Part shown: in pieces, positions 9,931 through 18,065 of the stretch
Position numbering within the stretch: the stretch's first letter is position 1
How the letters are laid out: the number at the start of each line of letters is the position of its first letter
Source: Diaminobutyricibacter sp049994905
GTDB lineage: Bacteria > Actinomycetota > Actinomycetes > Actinomycetales > Microbacteriaceae
Length of the DNA stretch: 64,000 nt
Direction of reading: 5' to 3'
NCBI RefSeq assembly: GCF_049994905.1
Contig: NZ_CP188258.1
Coordinates: forward strand, 1,054,001-1,118,000
Program-made: the position numbers and the translations under genes
The notes under the pieces: generated by a model
Seen by the model: the letters and a program-made list of their open reading frames with translations, nothing else
What the model was told of the DNA's origin: nothing
Database searches by the model: none

Positions 9931-10983
9931 CTATTGTGCCCCGCCCGCCACGTTCAGGTAGCCCACCTGGCGGCGCGCCTCGTCGATCGTCGCGAGGGTG
10001 GTGATCGCTTCGTCGATGGGGTGCAGCGGCGAGTCCGTCAGCCCCTCGGAGATGTAGCGCGCGAGAGCCGCGGCCTCATACGACATTCCCTGCCGGTACG
10101 GCCTGCCGTACGGGTCGACCCAGTGCAGTTCGGTGCCGCCGCGACTCTGGAACCGGATGCCGCTCGGCCCCCAGAACGGAGCATCCGTCTCGATCCGCCC
10201 CTTCGTTCCGCTGATGGTGCCCAATGACGGCGTGCCGGCCAGAAGGCTCGTGCTCAGGAGGGCCTGCCCGCCGCCGGGGGAGCTGAGCACCAGGGCGACC
10301 TGGGCGTCGACGCCGGTGGGCGCCAGCTTTCCCGTCGCGAAGACGTGCTCAGGCGCGCCGAGCGCGAACGATGCCCACGACACGACGTACACGCCGAGGT
10401 CGAGAAGCGCGCCACCGGCCAGCGCCGGGTCGTAGAGACGACTGGCGGGGTCGAAGGGGGCGGCTCCTCCGAAATCGGCGGTGACGACCTCGACGTCGCC
10501 GAGCATCCCGTCGGCGAGCAGCTGTCGCGCGATGTCCGTCTGGGGCAGGTAGCGCGTCCACATCGCCTCCATGGCGAACACCCCGGCAGCCCGCGCGGCC
10601 GCGGCGATGCTGCGCGCTCCGGCGGCGGTCACCGCCATCGGCTTCTCGATCAGCACGTGCTTTCCTGCGGCGATGGCGAGGAGCGCATGGGCGACGTGCT
10701 CGCTGTGGGGCGAAGCGACGTAGACGACGTCGACCTCGGGGTCGGCGACCAGCTCTTCGTACGAACCGTAGGCGCGCTCGAATCCGTGTCGGGCGGCGAA
10801 GGCCGCGGCGCGCTCGAGGGTGCGCGACCCGACGGCGACGACCTTCTGCCGGGTGTGCATCCGGATCGCGTCGGTGAAGTCGTTCGCGATCCCCCCGGGC
10901 GCGATGATGCCCCACCGCAGCGATGGAGCGTCTGAGGGATCGGGGTGGCGGGGCGTCGGCAGGGATTCGATGGAGTTCGTCAC
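9931..10983 (-). CDS. Gfo/Idh/MocA-family NAD(P)-dependent oxidoreductase
   Basis: A 350-residue dehydrogenase with an N-terminal Rossmann fold (WGIIAPGGIANDFTDAI, then VAVGSRTLERAAAFAARHG), the signature EKPMAVTAA, and a C-terminal alpha/beta domain (DLGVYVVSWASFALG). Such enzymes oxidise or reduce a sugar hydroxyl or imine; this one resembles trans-1,2-dihydrobenzene-1,2-diol-dehydrogenase-like members. It sits 4 bp upstream of the nuclease gene in the same direction. GTG 10983 has CAGACT 6 nt upstream, another leaderless-type start. It is separate from the later sugar-oxidation cluster but belongs to the same superfamily. Substrate unknown. Confidence 0.88.
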   Translation of the reverse strand: MTNSIESLPTPRHPDPSDAPSLRWGIIAPGGIANDFTDAIRMHTRQKVVAVGSRTLERAAAFAARHGFERAYGSYEELVADPEVDVVYVASPHSEHVAHALLAIAAGKHVLIEKPMAVTAAGARSIAAAARAAGVFAMEAMWTRYLPQTDIARQLLADGMLGDVEVVTADFGGAAPFDPASRLYDPALAGGALLDLGVYVVSWASFALGAPEHVFATGKLAPTGVDAQVALVLSSPGGGQALLSTSLLAGTPSLGTISGTKGRIETDAPFWGPSGIRFQSRGGTELHWVDPYGRPYRQGMSYEAAALARYISEGLTDSPLHPIDEAITTLATIDEARRQVGYLNVAGGAQ

Positions 10984-11036
10984 CCTGCCAGTCTGGCCGA
11001 ATTTCCCCCAGGGGTCGAACCGTTATGCACAGATGA

Positions 11037-11066
11037 TTTACACCCCGGGCATATATGCACTAGGGT
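11037..11066 (+). promoter_or_regulatory. Putative promoter of the lipoprotein gene
   Basis: TTTACA (11037-11042) and TAGGGT (11061-11066) are separated by 18 bp, giving a start about 120 bp before the TTG codon at 11194. It lies in the 210-bp gap shared with the divergent Gfo/Idh gene. Confidence 0.4.
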
Positions 11067-11193
11067 GAAACACGAGTCACATAACATGGGTGATTCACTG
11101 TCGACCGGGGCGCGCAGGCGGGCATTTCCCCCTCCATATCCGTCTGCGCGCTCCGGCCCGCACCGTGCCTTGACCCACTACGAGAGGAAGAGT

Positions 11194-11823
11194 TTGAAGA
11201 ACGTCTTTTTGCTGGTGCCGCTCTCCGTTTGTGCGCTCACGTCTCTCGCGGCTCTGGGTGGCTGCGCGAGCGCGCCCCCGTCTTCCACGGGAACGCACGT
11301 GTCAGACCAGGACTCTCCTGTTCCCGAGTTTTCCGGCCCGTGGGCCCCGGCCTTCACCTCCGCCTACCGGGAGGCATCCTCCGACTTCGAGAGGAAAGCG
11401 TTGTCAGACGGGACTGTCTCCGGTGAGGAGCTCGCTGAAGTGGAACTCGGATTCATCACGTGCCTCGAGGCGGTTGGCCTGACTTCCGACGGCTTCAATC
11501 CGGACGGTTCGGTGGGCTTTGCTTTCCCGCCAGACATGGGGTCGCACAAAGCGAACGCGTTGTCCGACCGCTGCTCTGCGTCATCGGGCTTCGACACCGT
11601 CGGCTCGCTCTACTTCGCCACACACCGGAACCCCCAGAATCTGGACGACGCGAAGATCATCGCCGCATGTCTTGTCCAGAAGAAGGTCGTCCCTCCCAGC
11701 TATGGTGCGAGCGATTACAACCGCGACGCGCCCGACAGAGCATTTCCCTTTACCGACTCAGGCGTAGGCACGAAAGCGCTGACAACCTGCACAACCGATC
11801 CCCTGGGATTACTGAAGCAGTAG
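11194..11823 (+). CDS. Secreted lipoprotein, unknown function
   Basis: A 209-residue predicted lipoprotein. The signal peptide is LKNVFLLVPLSVCALTSLAA with lipobox ALGGC (Cys at about residue 25), then a Ser/Pro linker. The mature part has five further cysteines (in ITCLEAV, SDRCSAS, IAACLVQ, TTCTTD), suggesting disulfides. It resembles the broad class of actinobacterial lipoproteins whose only recognisable element is a repeated cysteine-anchored helix pair; I cannot assign a function. TTG 11194 is chosen because GAGAGGAAG precedes it at the right distance and it opens the signal peptide. Neighbouring ThuA converges on it, 16 bp away. Confidence 0.78.
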   Translation: MKNVFLLVPLSVCALTSLAALGGCASAPPSSTGTHVSDQDSPVPEFSGPWAPAFTSAYREASSDFERKALSDGTVSGEELAEVELGFITCLEAVGLTSDGFNPDGSVGFAFPPDMGSHKANALSDRCSASSGFDTVGSLYFATHRNPQNLDDAKIIAACLVQKKVVPPSYGASDYNRDAPDRAFPFTDSGVGTKALTTCTTDPLGLLKQ

Positions 11824-11839
11824 ATTGCCTCGTAACACC

Positions 11840-12574
11840 TCAGCACACGAACCAGTCCACCGACGGATTCGAGACCTCCGGCACACGCCGCTCGCCCTCG
11901 ACAGGAGCCGCCCACCGCACGCCGTTCGCAAGCACACGCCGCACCTGCGGGTGGAAGTACACCGGGTACTCCTGGTCGCCGGGGCTGAAGTAGAAGATCT
12001 TGCCTCGACCCCGCGTGAACGTCACACCGGAGCGGAACACCTCGCCGCCCGTGAACGAGCTGATGAACACCAGATCGTCCGGTGTCGGGATGTCGAAGAA
12101 CTCCCCGTACATCTCCTGCCGGTCGATGACGATCGGCTGTTCGACACCTTCAGCGATCGGATGGGTCGGCGCGACCGTCCAGACGACCTCGCGCTCCGCC
12201 TCGTTGCGCCACGCCAGCGAACAGGTCGTGCCGAGCAATCGGGTGAAGATCTTCGAGAAGTGCCCGGAGTGCAGCACGATCAGACCCATGCCGGCCAGCA
12301 CGTGTGCACGCACGCGCTCGACCACGGCGTCGTCGACCTGGTCGTGGGCGATGTGCCCCCACCAGAGCAGCACGTCGGTGTCGGCGAGCACCTCTTCGCT
12401 GAGGCCGTGTTCGGGGTCGGCAAGGGTGGCGGTGCGGATGCGCGCCCCGTCCAGCTGGCCGGCCAGCCCATCCGCTATCGCACCATGGATGCCGTTCGGG
12501 TAGATCGCCGCGATCTCCGGTTGCGTGGTCTCGTGCACGCCTTCGTTCCAGACGGTGATGCTCAGTTCGCTCAT
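11840..12574 (-). CDS. ThuA-domain protein (trehalose/glycoside utilisation type)
   Basis: A 244-residue ThuA-family protein with a class-I glutamine-amidotransferase-like fold. Visible features: SITVWNEGVHE at the start, DVLLWWGHIAHDQVDD, GMGLIVLHSGHFSKIF, and GRGKIFYFSPGDQEYPVYFHPQVRRVLANGVRWA at the end, all typical of ThuA. In rhizobia ThuA acts with the Gfo/Idh dehydrogenase ThuB in converting trehalose to 3-keto derivatives. Here its ATG overlaps the stop of a Gfo/Idh gene by 4 bp, so the ThuA-ThuB pairing is conserved. It is the last gene of the ROK - Gfo/Idh - ThuA operon. The substrate could be trehalose or another glycoside. Confidence 0.9.
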   Translation of the reverse strand: MSELSITVWNEGVHETTQPEIAAIYPNGIHGAIADGLAGQLDGARIRTATLADPEHGLSEEVLADTDVLLWWGHIAHDQVDDAVVERVRAHVLAGMGLIVLHSGHFSKIFTRLLGTTCSLAWRNEAEREVVWTVAPTHPIAEGVEQPIVIDRQEMYGEFFDIPTPDDLVFISSFTGGEVFRSGVTFTRGRGKIFYFSPGDQEYPVYFHPQVRRVLANGVRWAAPVEGERRVPEVSNPSVDWFVC

Positions 12575-13698
12575 CGTTCCTCTCCCTTCTGTCCGGCGGT
12601 CGCGTGCTCGAGGACGACCTCGGCTCCCGCCGCGGCGGATGCGTAGCAGGCGTCGATGATCCGGGCACGTTCCAGCGCCAGCGACCCGTCGTATTGCGCC
12701 CAGTGCTCCGTGTCGCGCACATGTTCGACGAACGTCTCGACCACGGCCGTGTGCCCGCGGCCAGGATCGGCTTTCACCACGACGTCTTCGCTCGTCTCGT
12801 CCTGGCCCGTGAAGATCGTCAGTTCGCCGACGGGGGCGTAGTCGACCACCCGCAGGTCGGCGCCTCCCTCGGTGCCGTAGATCGTGATCCCGAATTCGTC
12901 GCCCGCGGGCCGGTACGCCGCCCAGCTGGTCTCGATCATCAGGGATCCGCCGCCCTCCAGTCTCAGCAGCACGCTCGCGAGGTCCTCGACTTCGTAGGCC
13001 GAACCCACCTGCTGCTTGCCCGCGACCGCGCCGCCGAGGCCACGGGTTCCGAGCTCGGCGTGAGTGACGGCGGAGACCGCGGTCACCTTCGGCTCGCCGA
13101 ACAGGTGCAGGGCGTAGTCGAGCACGTGCACGCCCAGGTCGATCAGCGGGCCACCGCCGGCCATCTCGCGATTGGTGAACCAGCTGCCGAGTGCGGGGAT
13201 GCCCGCCCGGCGCAGCCAGATCGCCCGACCGTGGTAGGGACGGCCGATGGTGCCGGCGTCGATGGCCGCCTTGAGGGCTTCGATATCTCCACGGCGGCGA
13301 TGGTTGAACGCGATCTCGAGCACGCGCCCTGCCGAGCGGGCCGCATCCACCATCGCCTGCGCTTCTGCCGCGCTGCGCGCGATCGGCTTCTCGCAGAGCA
13401 CGTGCATGCCGGCTTCGAGAGCCCCGACCGTGATGGGAGCGTGCAGGAACGTGGGGACGGCGACGCTGACGATGTCCAGGTCGCCCTCTGCGACGAGGTC
13501 TTTCCAGTCCCGGTGCAGGCGGGTCACGCCGTAGCGTTCGCCGAGCTCCTCCCTCGCCTCATCTTCCATGCCGGCGAGTGCGACGAGTTCGACGCCGTCG
13601 AGCGACGCGAACGCGTTCATGTGCTGCTGGCCCGCCCATCCGAGCCCGACGACGCCGACGCGCAGCGCCGGCTCCTTTTTCTTCGACCTGGTGCTCAC
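12571..13698 (-). CDS. Gfo/Idh/MocA-family oxidoreductase, ThuB-like position
   Basis: A 375-residue sugar dehydrogenase. Rossmann domain: RVGVVGLGWAGQQHMNAF; signature HVLCEKPIARSAAEAQAMV; C-terminal domain beginning IAFNHRRRGDIEALK, with GGGPLIDLGVHVLDYALHLFG carrying the usual catalytic Asp/His. By analogy with ThuB it may oxidise a glucosyl C3 hydroxyl using NAD(P). GTG 13698 is used because AAAGGA precedes it. Its stop overlaps the ThuA start (ATGA), and the ROK regulator ends 76 bp upstream, so all three are probably co-transcribed. An extended KKKEP N-terminus is unusual but short. Confidence 0.9.
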   Translation of the reverse strand: MSTRSKKKEPALRVGVVGLGWAGQQHMNAFASLDGVELVALAGMEDEAREELGERYGVTRLHRDWKDLVAEGDLDIVSVAVPTFLHAPITVGALEAGMHVLCEKPIARSAAEAQAMVDAARSAGRVLEIAFNHRRRGDIEALKAAIDAGTIGRPYHGRAIWLRRAGIPALGSWFTNREMAGGGPLIDLGVHVLDYALHLFGEPKVTAVSAVTHAELGTRGLGGAVAGKQQVGSAYEVEDLASVLLRLEGGGSLMIETSWAAYRPAGDEFGITIYGTEGGADLRVVDYAPVGELTIFTGQDETSEDVVVKADPGRGHTAVVETFVEHVRDTEHWAQYDGSLALERARIIDACYASAAAGAEVVLEHATAGQKGEER

Positions 13699-13774
13699 GA
13701 CGAGTCCTTTCGGTACGTGTTGTGTGGATGTGGTGCGGGTGCACGCGTGCGGCCCGTGGGCTCCCGGGAGACGG

Positions 13775-14986
13775 CTAGCGTCGGGCGGGCATCGCGTGCG
13801 CGGTCTCGGGGTCGAGCACGTGCTGGATGACCATGATGGCCGCGCCGAGCACGCCCCCGGTCTCGCCGGCCTTCGACTGCGTGATGGTCACGTGCTGGGT
13901 GGCGAGGGGCGTCGACCGCTGGTAGACGACTTCGCGTACGCCGGCAAGCAGTTGTTCGCCGACGCGTGAGATGCTTCCGCCGATGACGACGACGGACGGG
14001 TTGAGAAGGTTGACGCAAGTGGCGACGACCTCGCCGAGGTCGCGTCCGGCCTGGCGGATCGCCTGCAGTACGACGGGGTTGCCCGAACGGGCAAGCGTCA
14101 CGACGTCTTCGCTGGTGACGGCTGGGATGCCGGTTGCGGTGAGGGCACGCGCGATCGCCGGGCCGCTCGCGAGGGCTTCGAGGTCGGCATCCCGTGCACT
14201 GTGGGTCGCGGTCTCGCTGGTGAACGGCACGCGAACGTGCCCGAGGTCCCCGGCCGAGCCCTGGGCGCCGCGCTGGAGGCGGCCGCCGTTGATGATGCCG
14301 GCGCCGATGCCGGTGGCGACCTTCACGAAGAGCAGGTCGGACTGGTCGCGCCAGGCGGTCGCGCGTTCGCCGAGTGCGAGGAGGTTGACGTCGTTGTCGA
14401 CGAGTACGGGCACGCCGCTAAAGGAGCCGCCGACATAGGCGGGGATGTCGAAGCGGTCCCAGCCGGGCATGATCGGGGGATTGATCGGCATGCCGGTCGA
14501 GTGTTCGACGGGCCCGGGCACCCCGATGCCGATTCCGACGAGGTCGTCGACGGGGCGCCCGCTGTCGGCGACGAGGCGCTTCGCGGTGGTGAGCGCCCAG
14601 TCGAGCACGGGTTCCGGGCCGTCGGCGATCGCAAGCCGCTTCGATTCGCTGTCCAGGATCGTCCCGGCGAGGTCGGCGATGGCGACGACGCCGTGGGTTG
14701 CGCCGAGGTCGATGGCGATGATCATGCGCGACTCCGGCCTGAAAGCGATGCGCGCCGGAGGGCGGCCCCCGGTCGAGACGGCGTCGCCTGCGGGGCTGAT
14801 CAGGCCGGCGGCCGCGAGGGAGTCGATGCGGGTCGAGATCGTCGAGCGGGCGAGACCCGTCAGCTCGGCGAGCTGTGCCCGGGTGCGTGGCACACCATCG
14901 CGCAGGATGGCGAGCAGCGACGCGGCCTCGGGCGCCACGAGGGGCCGTTCCCGGACGATGTCGCTCATGGAGTCATTGAACCACAT
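13775..14986 (-). CDS. ROK-family transcriptional regulator without the ROK zinc motif
   Basis: About 403 residues. An N-terminal winged helix-turn-helix (SLLAILRDGVPRTRAQLAEL, STISTRIDSLAAAGLI) is fused to a ROK sugar-kinase-like domain. The phosphate loop IAIDLGATHGVVAIAD and VLVDNDVNLLALGE are present. The CxCGxxGCxE zinc motif expected after SAGDLGHVRV is absent and replaced by an Ala/Asp-rich stretch (FTSETATHSARDADLEAL). It probably senses a sugar and controls both its own operon and the divergent four-gene operon; a candidate operator lies at 15023-15055. Start: ATG 14986 gives MWFNDSMSD; ATG 14968 is a reasonable alternative, and neither has a good Shine-Dalgarno sequence. The frame to 15082 crosses the divergent promoter and is rejected. 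Confidence 0.88.
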   Translation of the reverse strand: MWFNDSMSDIVRERPLVAPEAASLLAILRDGVPRTRAQLAELTGLARSTISTRIDSLAAAGLISPAGDAVSTGGRPPARIAFRPESRMIIAIDLGATHGVVAIADLAGTILDSESKRLAIADGPEPVLDWALTTAKRLVADSGRPVDDLVGIGIGVPGPVEHSTGMPINPPIMPGWDRFDIPAYVGGSFSGVPVLVDNDVNLLALGERATAWRDQSDLLFVKVATGIGAGIINGGRLQRGAQGSAGDLGHVRVPFTSETATHSARDADLEALASGPAIARALTATGIPAVTSEDVVTLARSGNPVVLQAIRQAGRDLGEVVATCVNLLNPSVVVIGGSISRVGEQLLAGVREVVYQRSTPLATQHVTITQSKAGETGGVLGAAIMVIQHVLDPETAHAMPARR

Positions 14987-15022
14987 AGTCTCGCCGCACA
15001 CAGCAAAGACGGCGATCATCAG

Positions 15023-15061
15023 CCGACTTTTGATTGACATGCGGCAGAAGTCTGGTTGAAT
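15023..15061 (+). promoter_or_regulatory. Promoter with candidate ROK operator for the sugar-oxidation operon
   Basis: TTGACA (15034-15039) and TTGAAT (15056-15061), 16 bp apart, precede the isomerase gene. An imperfect inverted repeat, CCGACTTTTG (15023-15032) and CAGAAGTCTGG (15045-15055), brackets the -35 and fills the spacer, a position suited to repression by the divergent ROK regulator. Confidence 0.5.
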
Positions 15062-15108
15062 GGGTGCACGCCCAGCGCGCAATCCAGCAACACTCGACGA
15101 GGAGAATC

Positions 15109-15852
15109 GTGACGCAGTCCAAACTTTCCGTACAGCTCTACACCGTGCGGGAGCTTCTACAAGAAGACACAGCCGGAACGCTGAAGCGTATCGCCGACCT
15201 CGGTTTCACCCAGGTCGAGCCTTTCGCCTTCGTCTCGTTCGGCGATGCACTCGCGCGTGGCCTCGCCGACGCCGGGCTGACCGCACCCACCACGCACCAG
15301 AGCTTCATCGGCGGCGACGTCGCTCCCGTCTTCGAGGCGGCCAGCGCCCTCGGCATCGGCACAGTCATCGATCCGTTCGTCGCGCCCGACCGCTGGACGC
15401 AGAAGGCCGACATCGACGAAACGGCCGCCCAGCTCAACGCCGCTGCCGCGATCGCGGCCGAGCACGGCGTGCGCGTCGGGTACCACAACCACGCCCACGA
15501 GATCTCGAACACGGTCGACGGCGTCACCGCGCTCGAGTACTTCGCCGGCCGGCTCGACGACAACGTCGTGCTCGAGGTCGACACCTACTGGGTCGCCGTC
15601 GGCGGTCAGGACCCGGTGGCACTGCTGAAGCGTCTCGGCGACCGCGTCGTCGCACTCCACATCAAGGACGGCCCCGCCACCACCGAGACCAAGGACCAGG
15701 TCGCGGTGGGCCAGGGCTCACTGCCCGTCGCCGACATCATCGCTGCTGCGCCGGATGCCCTCCGCGTCATCGAACTCGACGACTCGCGTGGCGACCGTTT
15801 CCAGGCCATCGCCGACAGCTACACCTTCCTCACCACGCAGGGTCTCGCGTGA
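15109..15852 (+). CDS. Sugar phosphate isomerase/epimerase-like TIM-barrel protein
   Basis: A 247-residue xylose-isomerase-like (AP-endonuclease 2 fold) TIM barrel. Metal- and substrate-binding strands are visible: LGFTQVEPFAF, VGYHNHAHEI, LEVDTYWVAVGG, VVALHIKDG and LRVIELDDSRGD. Members include sugar epimerases, inosose dehydratase (IolE) and the metal-dependent enzymes that act on 3-keto sugars or 3-keto glycosides by epimerisation or beta-elimination. GTG 15109 is preceded by CGAGGAG. Its stop overlaps the next Gfo/Idh start by 4 bp, implying translational coupling and a shared pathway: the dehydrogenase makes a keto sugar and the barrel rearranges or cleaves it. Exact reaction unknown. 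Confidence 0.88.
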   Translation: MTQSKLSVQLYTVRELLQEDTAGTLKRIADLGFTQVEPFAFVSFGDALARGLADAGLTAPTTHQSFIGGDVAPVFEAASALGIGTVIDPFVAPDRWTQKADIDETAAQLNAAAAIAAEHGVRVGYHNHAHEISNTVDGVTALEYFAGRLDDNVVLEVDTYWVAVGGQDPVALLKRLGDRVVALHIKDGPATTETKDQVAVGQGSLPVADIIAAAPDALRVIELDDSRGDRFQAIADSYTFLTTQGLA

Positions 15853-16964
15853 GTGCCGGGACCGGGCGCGTCGGTGTCGGCGTCATCGGCGCCGGCGTCA
15901 TCAGCACGGAGTATCTGAAGAACCTCACCACCTTCCCCGACCTCGAGGTGCGGTTCATCGCCGACATCGACGAGGAGCGGGCACGCAGCCAGGCGGCGAC
16001 GTTCGGCGTACCCGGGTCGGGTTCGGTGACGGAGTTGCTCGCGGACGACTCGATCGAGATCGTCGTCAACCTCACCCTCCCCAGGGTGCACGTCGAGGTG
16101 GCCCTCCAGGCGCTCGCCGCAGGCAAGCACGTCTGGAGCGAGAAGCCCTTCTCGCTCGACCGCGAGAGTGGCCGGCAGCTGCTCGACGCCGCCCACGCCG
16201 CCGGGCTGCGTGTCGCCACGGCACCCGACACGTTCCTCGGCGCAGGAATCCAGTCGGCCCGCCGCCTCGTAGAGAGCGGCGCCATCGGCGCGCCCCTCAC
16301 GGCTCTGACGCTCATGCAGAGCCCGGGGCCAGAGTCGTGGCACCCGAACCCCGACTTCCTCTTCCAGGAGGGCGCCGGGCCCCTGTTCGACATCGGCCCG
16401 TACTACATCACCACCCTGGTTCAGCTGTTCGGCCCGGTCGCCAAGGTGAGCGCTGCCGTGTCGAAGGCGCGGGAGACCCGCATCATCGGCTCCGGCCCGC
16501 GCGCAGGCGAAGAGTTCACCGTGACCGTGCCGACGCACGTCAGCGCCCTCTATGAATTCGAGAGCGGCCAGACGGCACAGTGCGTGTTCAGCTTCGACTC
16601 GAAGCTGTCCCGTGTGCAGTTCGAAGTCGCCGGTGCCGAGGGCACGCTCGTCGTCCCCGACCCGAACACCTTCGTCGGTGAGCTCACCATCCACCGCAGC
16701 CGCGACGACATCGAGACGATCCCCTCGCACGGTGCGACCACCACCCGCGGAACCGGCGTGCTCGAGCTCGCCCGCGCCATCCGGGCCGGTCGTCCGGAGC
16801 GGGCATCCGGCGAGCAGGCGTACCACGTGCTCGACGTGATGGTCGCCACGATCGAGGCCGGCACATCCGGAATCCCGTCAATCGTCGAGAGCACCGTGAC
16901 GGTCGCTCCGAGCCTCCCCGAAGACTGGGACCCGCTCGCGGCAACGCTCGCGCCCGGAGCCTGA
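15849..16964 (+). CDS. Gfo/Idh/MocA-family oxidoreductase (second in operon)
   Basis: A 371-residue NAD(P)-dependent sugar dehydrogenase. Rossmann motif VGVIGAGVISTEYLKNL, then IADIDEERARSQAATFG; signature HVWSEKPFSLDRESGRQLLD; C-terminal domain with QEGAGPLFDIGPYYITTLVQLFG, which carries the expected Asp and Tyr/His pair. GTG 15849 overlaps the stop of the TIM-barrel gene (GTGA). The following Gfo/Idh gene starts 6 bp after its stop. Three Gfo/Idh enzymes in one locus suggest oxidation and re-reduction of the same sugar at different stages, as in known 3-keto-glycoside routes. This is inference from context. Confidence 0.9.
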   Translation: MSAGTGRVGVGVIGAGVISTEYLKNLTTFPDLEVRFIADIDEERARSQAATFGVPGSGSVTELLADDSIEIVVNLTLPRVHVEVALQALAAGKHVWSEKPFSLDRESGRQLLDAAHAAGLRVATAPDTFLGAGIQSARRLVESGAIGAPLTALTLMQSPGPESWHPNPDFLFQEGAGPLFDIGPYYITTLVQLFGPVAKVSAAVSKARETRIIGSGPRAGEEFTVTVPTHVSALYEFESGQTAQCVFSFDSKLSRVQFEVAGAEGTLVVPDPNTFVGELTIHRSRDDIETIPSHGATTTRGTGVLELARAIRAGRPERASGEQAYHVLDVMVATIEAGTSGIPSIVESTVTVAPSLPEDWDPLAATLAPGA

Positions 16965-16970
16965 CCCGCA

Positions 16971-18065
16971 ATGGGAGCCGAACAGCTCGGCGTCGCCATC
17001 GTCGGCGGCGGGTTCATGGCGACCGTGCACTCCCGGGCCGCCCGCGCGGCCCGGGCCAGGCTCGTCGGAATCGCATCGTCGACGGCGGAGAAATCGGCGA
17101 AGGCTGCTGACGCGCTCGGAATCGACACCGCGTACGCCTCCTTCGATGCGCTGCTCGACGACGACGCCGTCGATGTCGTGCACGTCACGACGCCCAACGC
17201 CCTGCACGCCGACCAGGCGATCGCCGCATTCGCCGCCGGCAAGCACGTCGTCTGCGAGAAGCCGCTGGCGACCACGGTCGCCGATGCAGAGCGGATGGTC
17301 GGGGCAGCGGGCGTGAACGTCGCGACCGTGCCTTTCGCCTACCGCTTCCACCCGATGGTTCGCGAGGCACGGGCGCGCTTCGCCGACGGTGAGGCCGGCC
17401 GGGTGCTGAGCATCCACGGTTCGTACCTGCAGGACTGGCTGCTGGGCACCGACGACGACAACTGGCGCGTCGACACGGCGCAGGGCGGCCGGTCGCGCGC
17501 CTTCGCAGACATCGGGTCGCACCTCGTCGACCTTGTCGAATTCGTCAGCGGAGACCGGGTGTCCCGGGTCGCGGCGACGAAGAAGACGGTGTTCGCCGAG
17601 CGCGCTGCGCACAGCGGGATCACCACCGAGGATGCGGTCGCCGTCGTACTCGAGACCGCCTCCGGCGCGATCGGAACGCTCCTGGTCTCGCAGGTCGCCC
17701 CCGGACGCAAGAACCGCCTCCACCTCGAGATCGCCGGCAGTGCCGAAAGCGTCGCGTTCGACCAGGAACAGCCGGAGACACTGTGGGTCGGGCGCCGCCG
17801 GGGAAGCATGCTCATCCCGCGCGACGCAGACCAGCTGCACGACGACGCGGCGCGGCTGTGCGTGGTGCCGTCCGGGCATCCGCAGGGCTACCAGGACGCG
17901 TTCAACGCGTTCGTCGCCGACACCTACGCCGCCATCGGCGGGGACACACCAGACGGACTCCCGCGGTTCGTCGACGGACTCCGCGCGGCACGCGTGACGG
18001 ATGCCGTGATCGACGCCGCCGAATCCGGCTCGTGGATCGAGATCGAGAAAGGTTCACCCTCATGA
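16971..18065 (+). CDS. Gfo/Idh/MocA-family oxidoreductase (third in cluster)
   Basis: A 364-residue dehydrogenase with Rossmann motif VAIVGGGFMATVHSRAA, signature HVVCEKPLATTVADAERMV, and C-terminal FADIGSHLVDLVEFVSGD (catalytic Asp/His). Tyr/Asp-rich DWLLGTDDDNWRVDTAQGGRSR precedes it, typical of glucose-fructose-oxidoreductase-like enzymes acting on glycosides. Its ATG comes 6 bp after the previous gene and its end overlaps the next TIM-barrel gene by 4 bp (ATGA). It differs clearly in sequence from its operon neighbour, so the two are not a recent duplication and probably act on different intermediates. Confidence 0.9.
   Translation: MGAEQLGVAIVGGGFMATVHSRAARAARARLVGIASSTAEKSAKAADALGIDTAYASFDALLDDDAVDVVHVTTPNALHADQAIAAFAAGKHVVCEKPLATTVADAERMVGAAGVNVATVPFAYRFHPMVREARARFADGEAGRVLSIHGSYLQDWLLGTDDDNWRVDTAQGGRSRAFADIGSHLVDLVEFVSGDRVSRVAATKKTVFAERAAHSGITTEDAVAVVLETASGAIGTLLVSQVAPGRKNRLHLEIAGSAESVAFDQEQPETLWVGRRRGSMLIPRDADQLHDDAARLCVVPSGHPQGYQDAFNAFVADTYAAIGGDTPDGLPRFVDGLRAARVTDAVIDAAESGSWIEIEKGSPS

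Noticed and set aside
13775..15082. ROK regulator start at 15082
   Set aside because: This extension covers the divergent promoter and operator and adds residues unlike any ROK protein.
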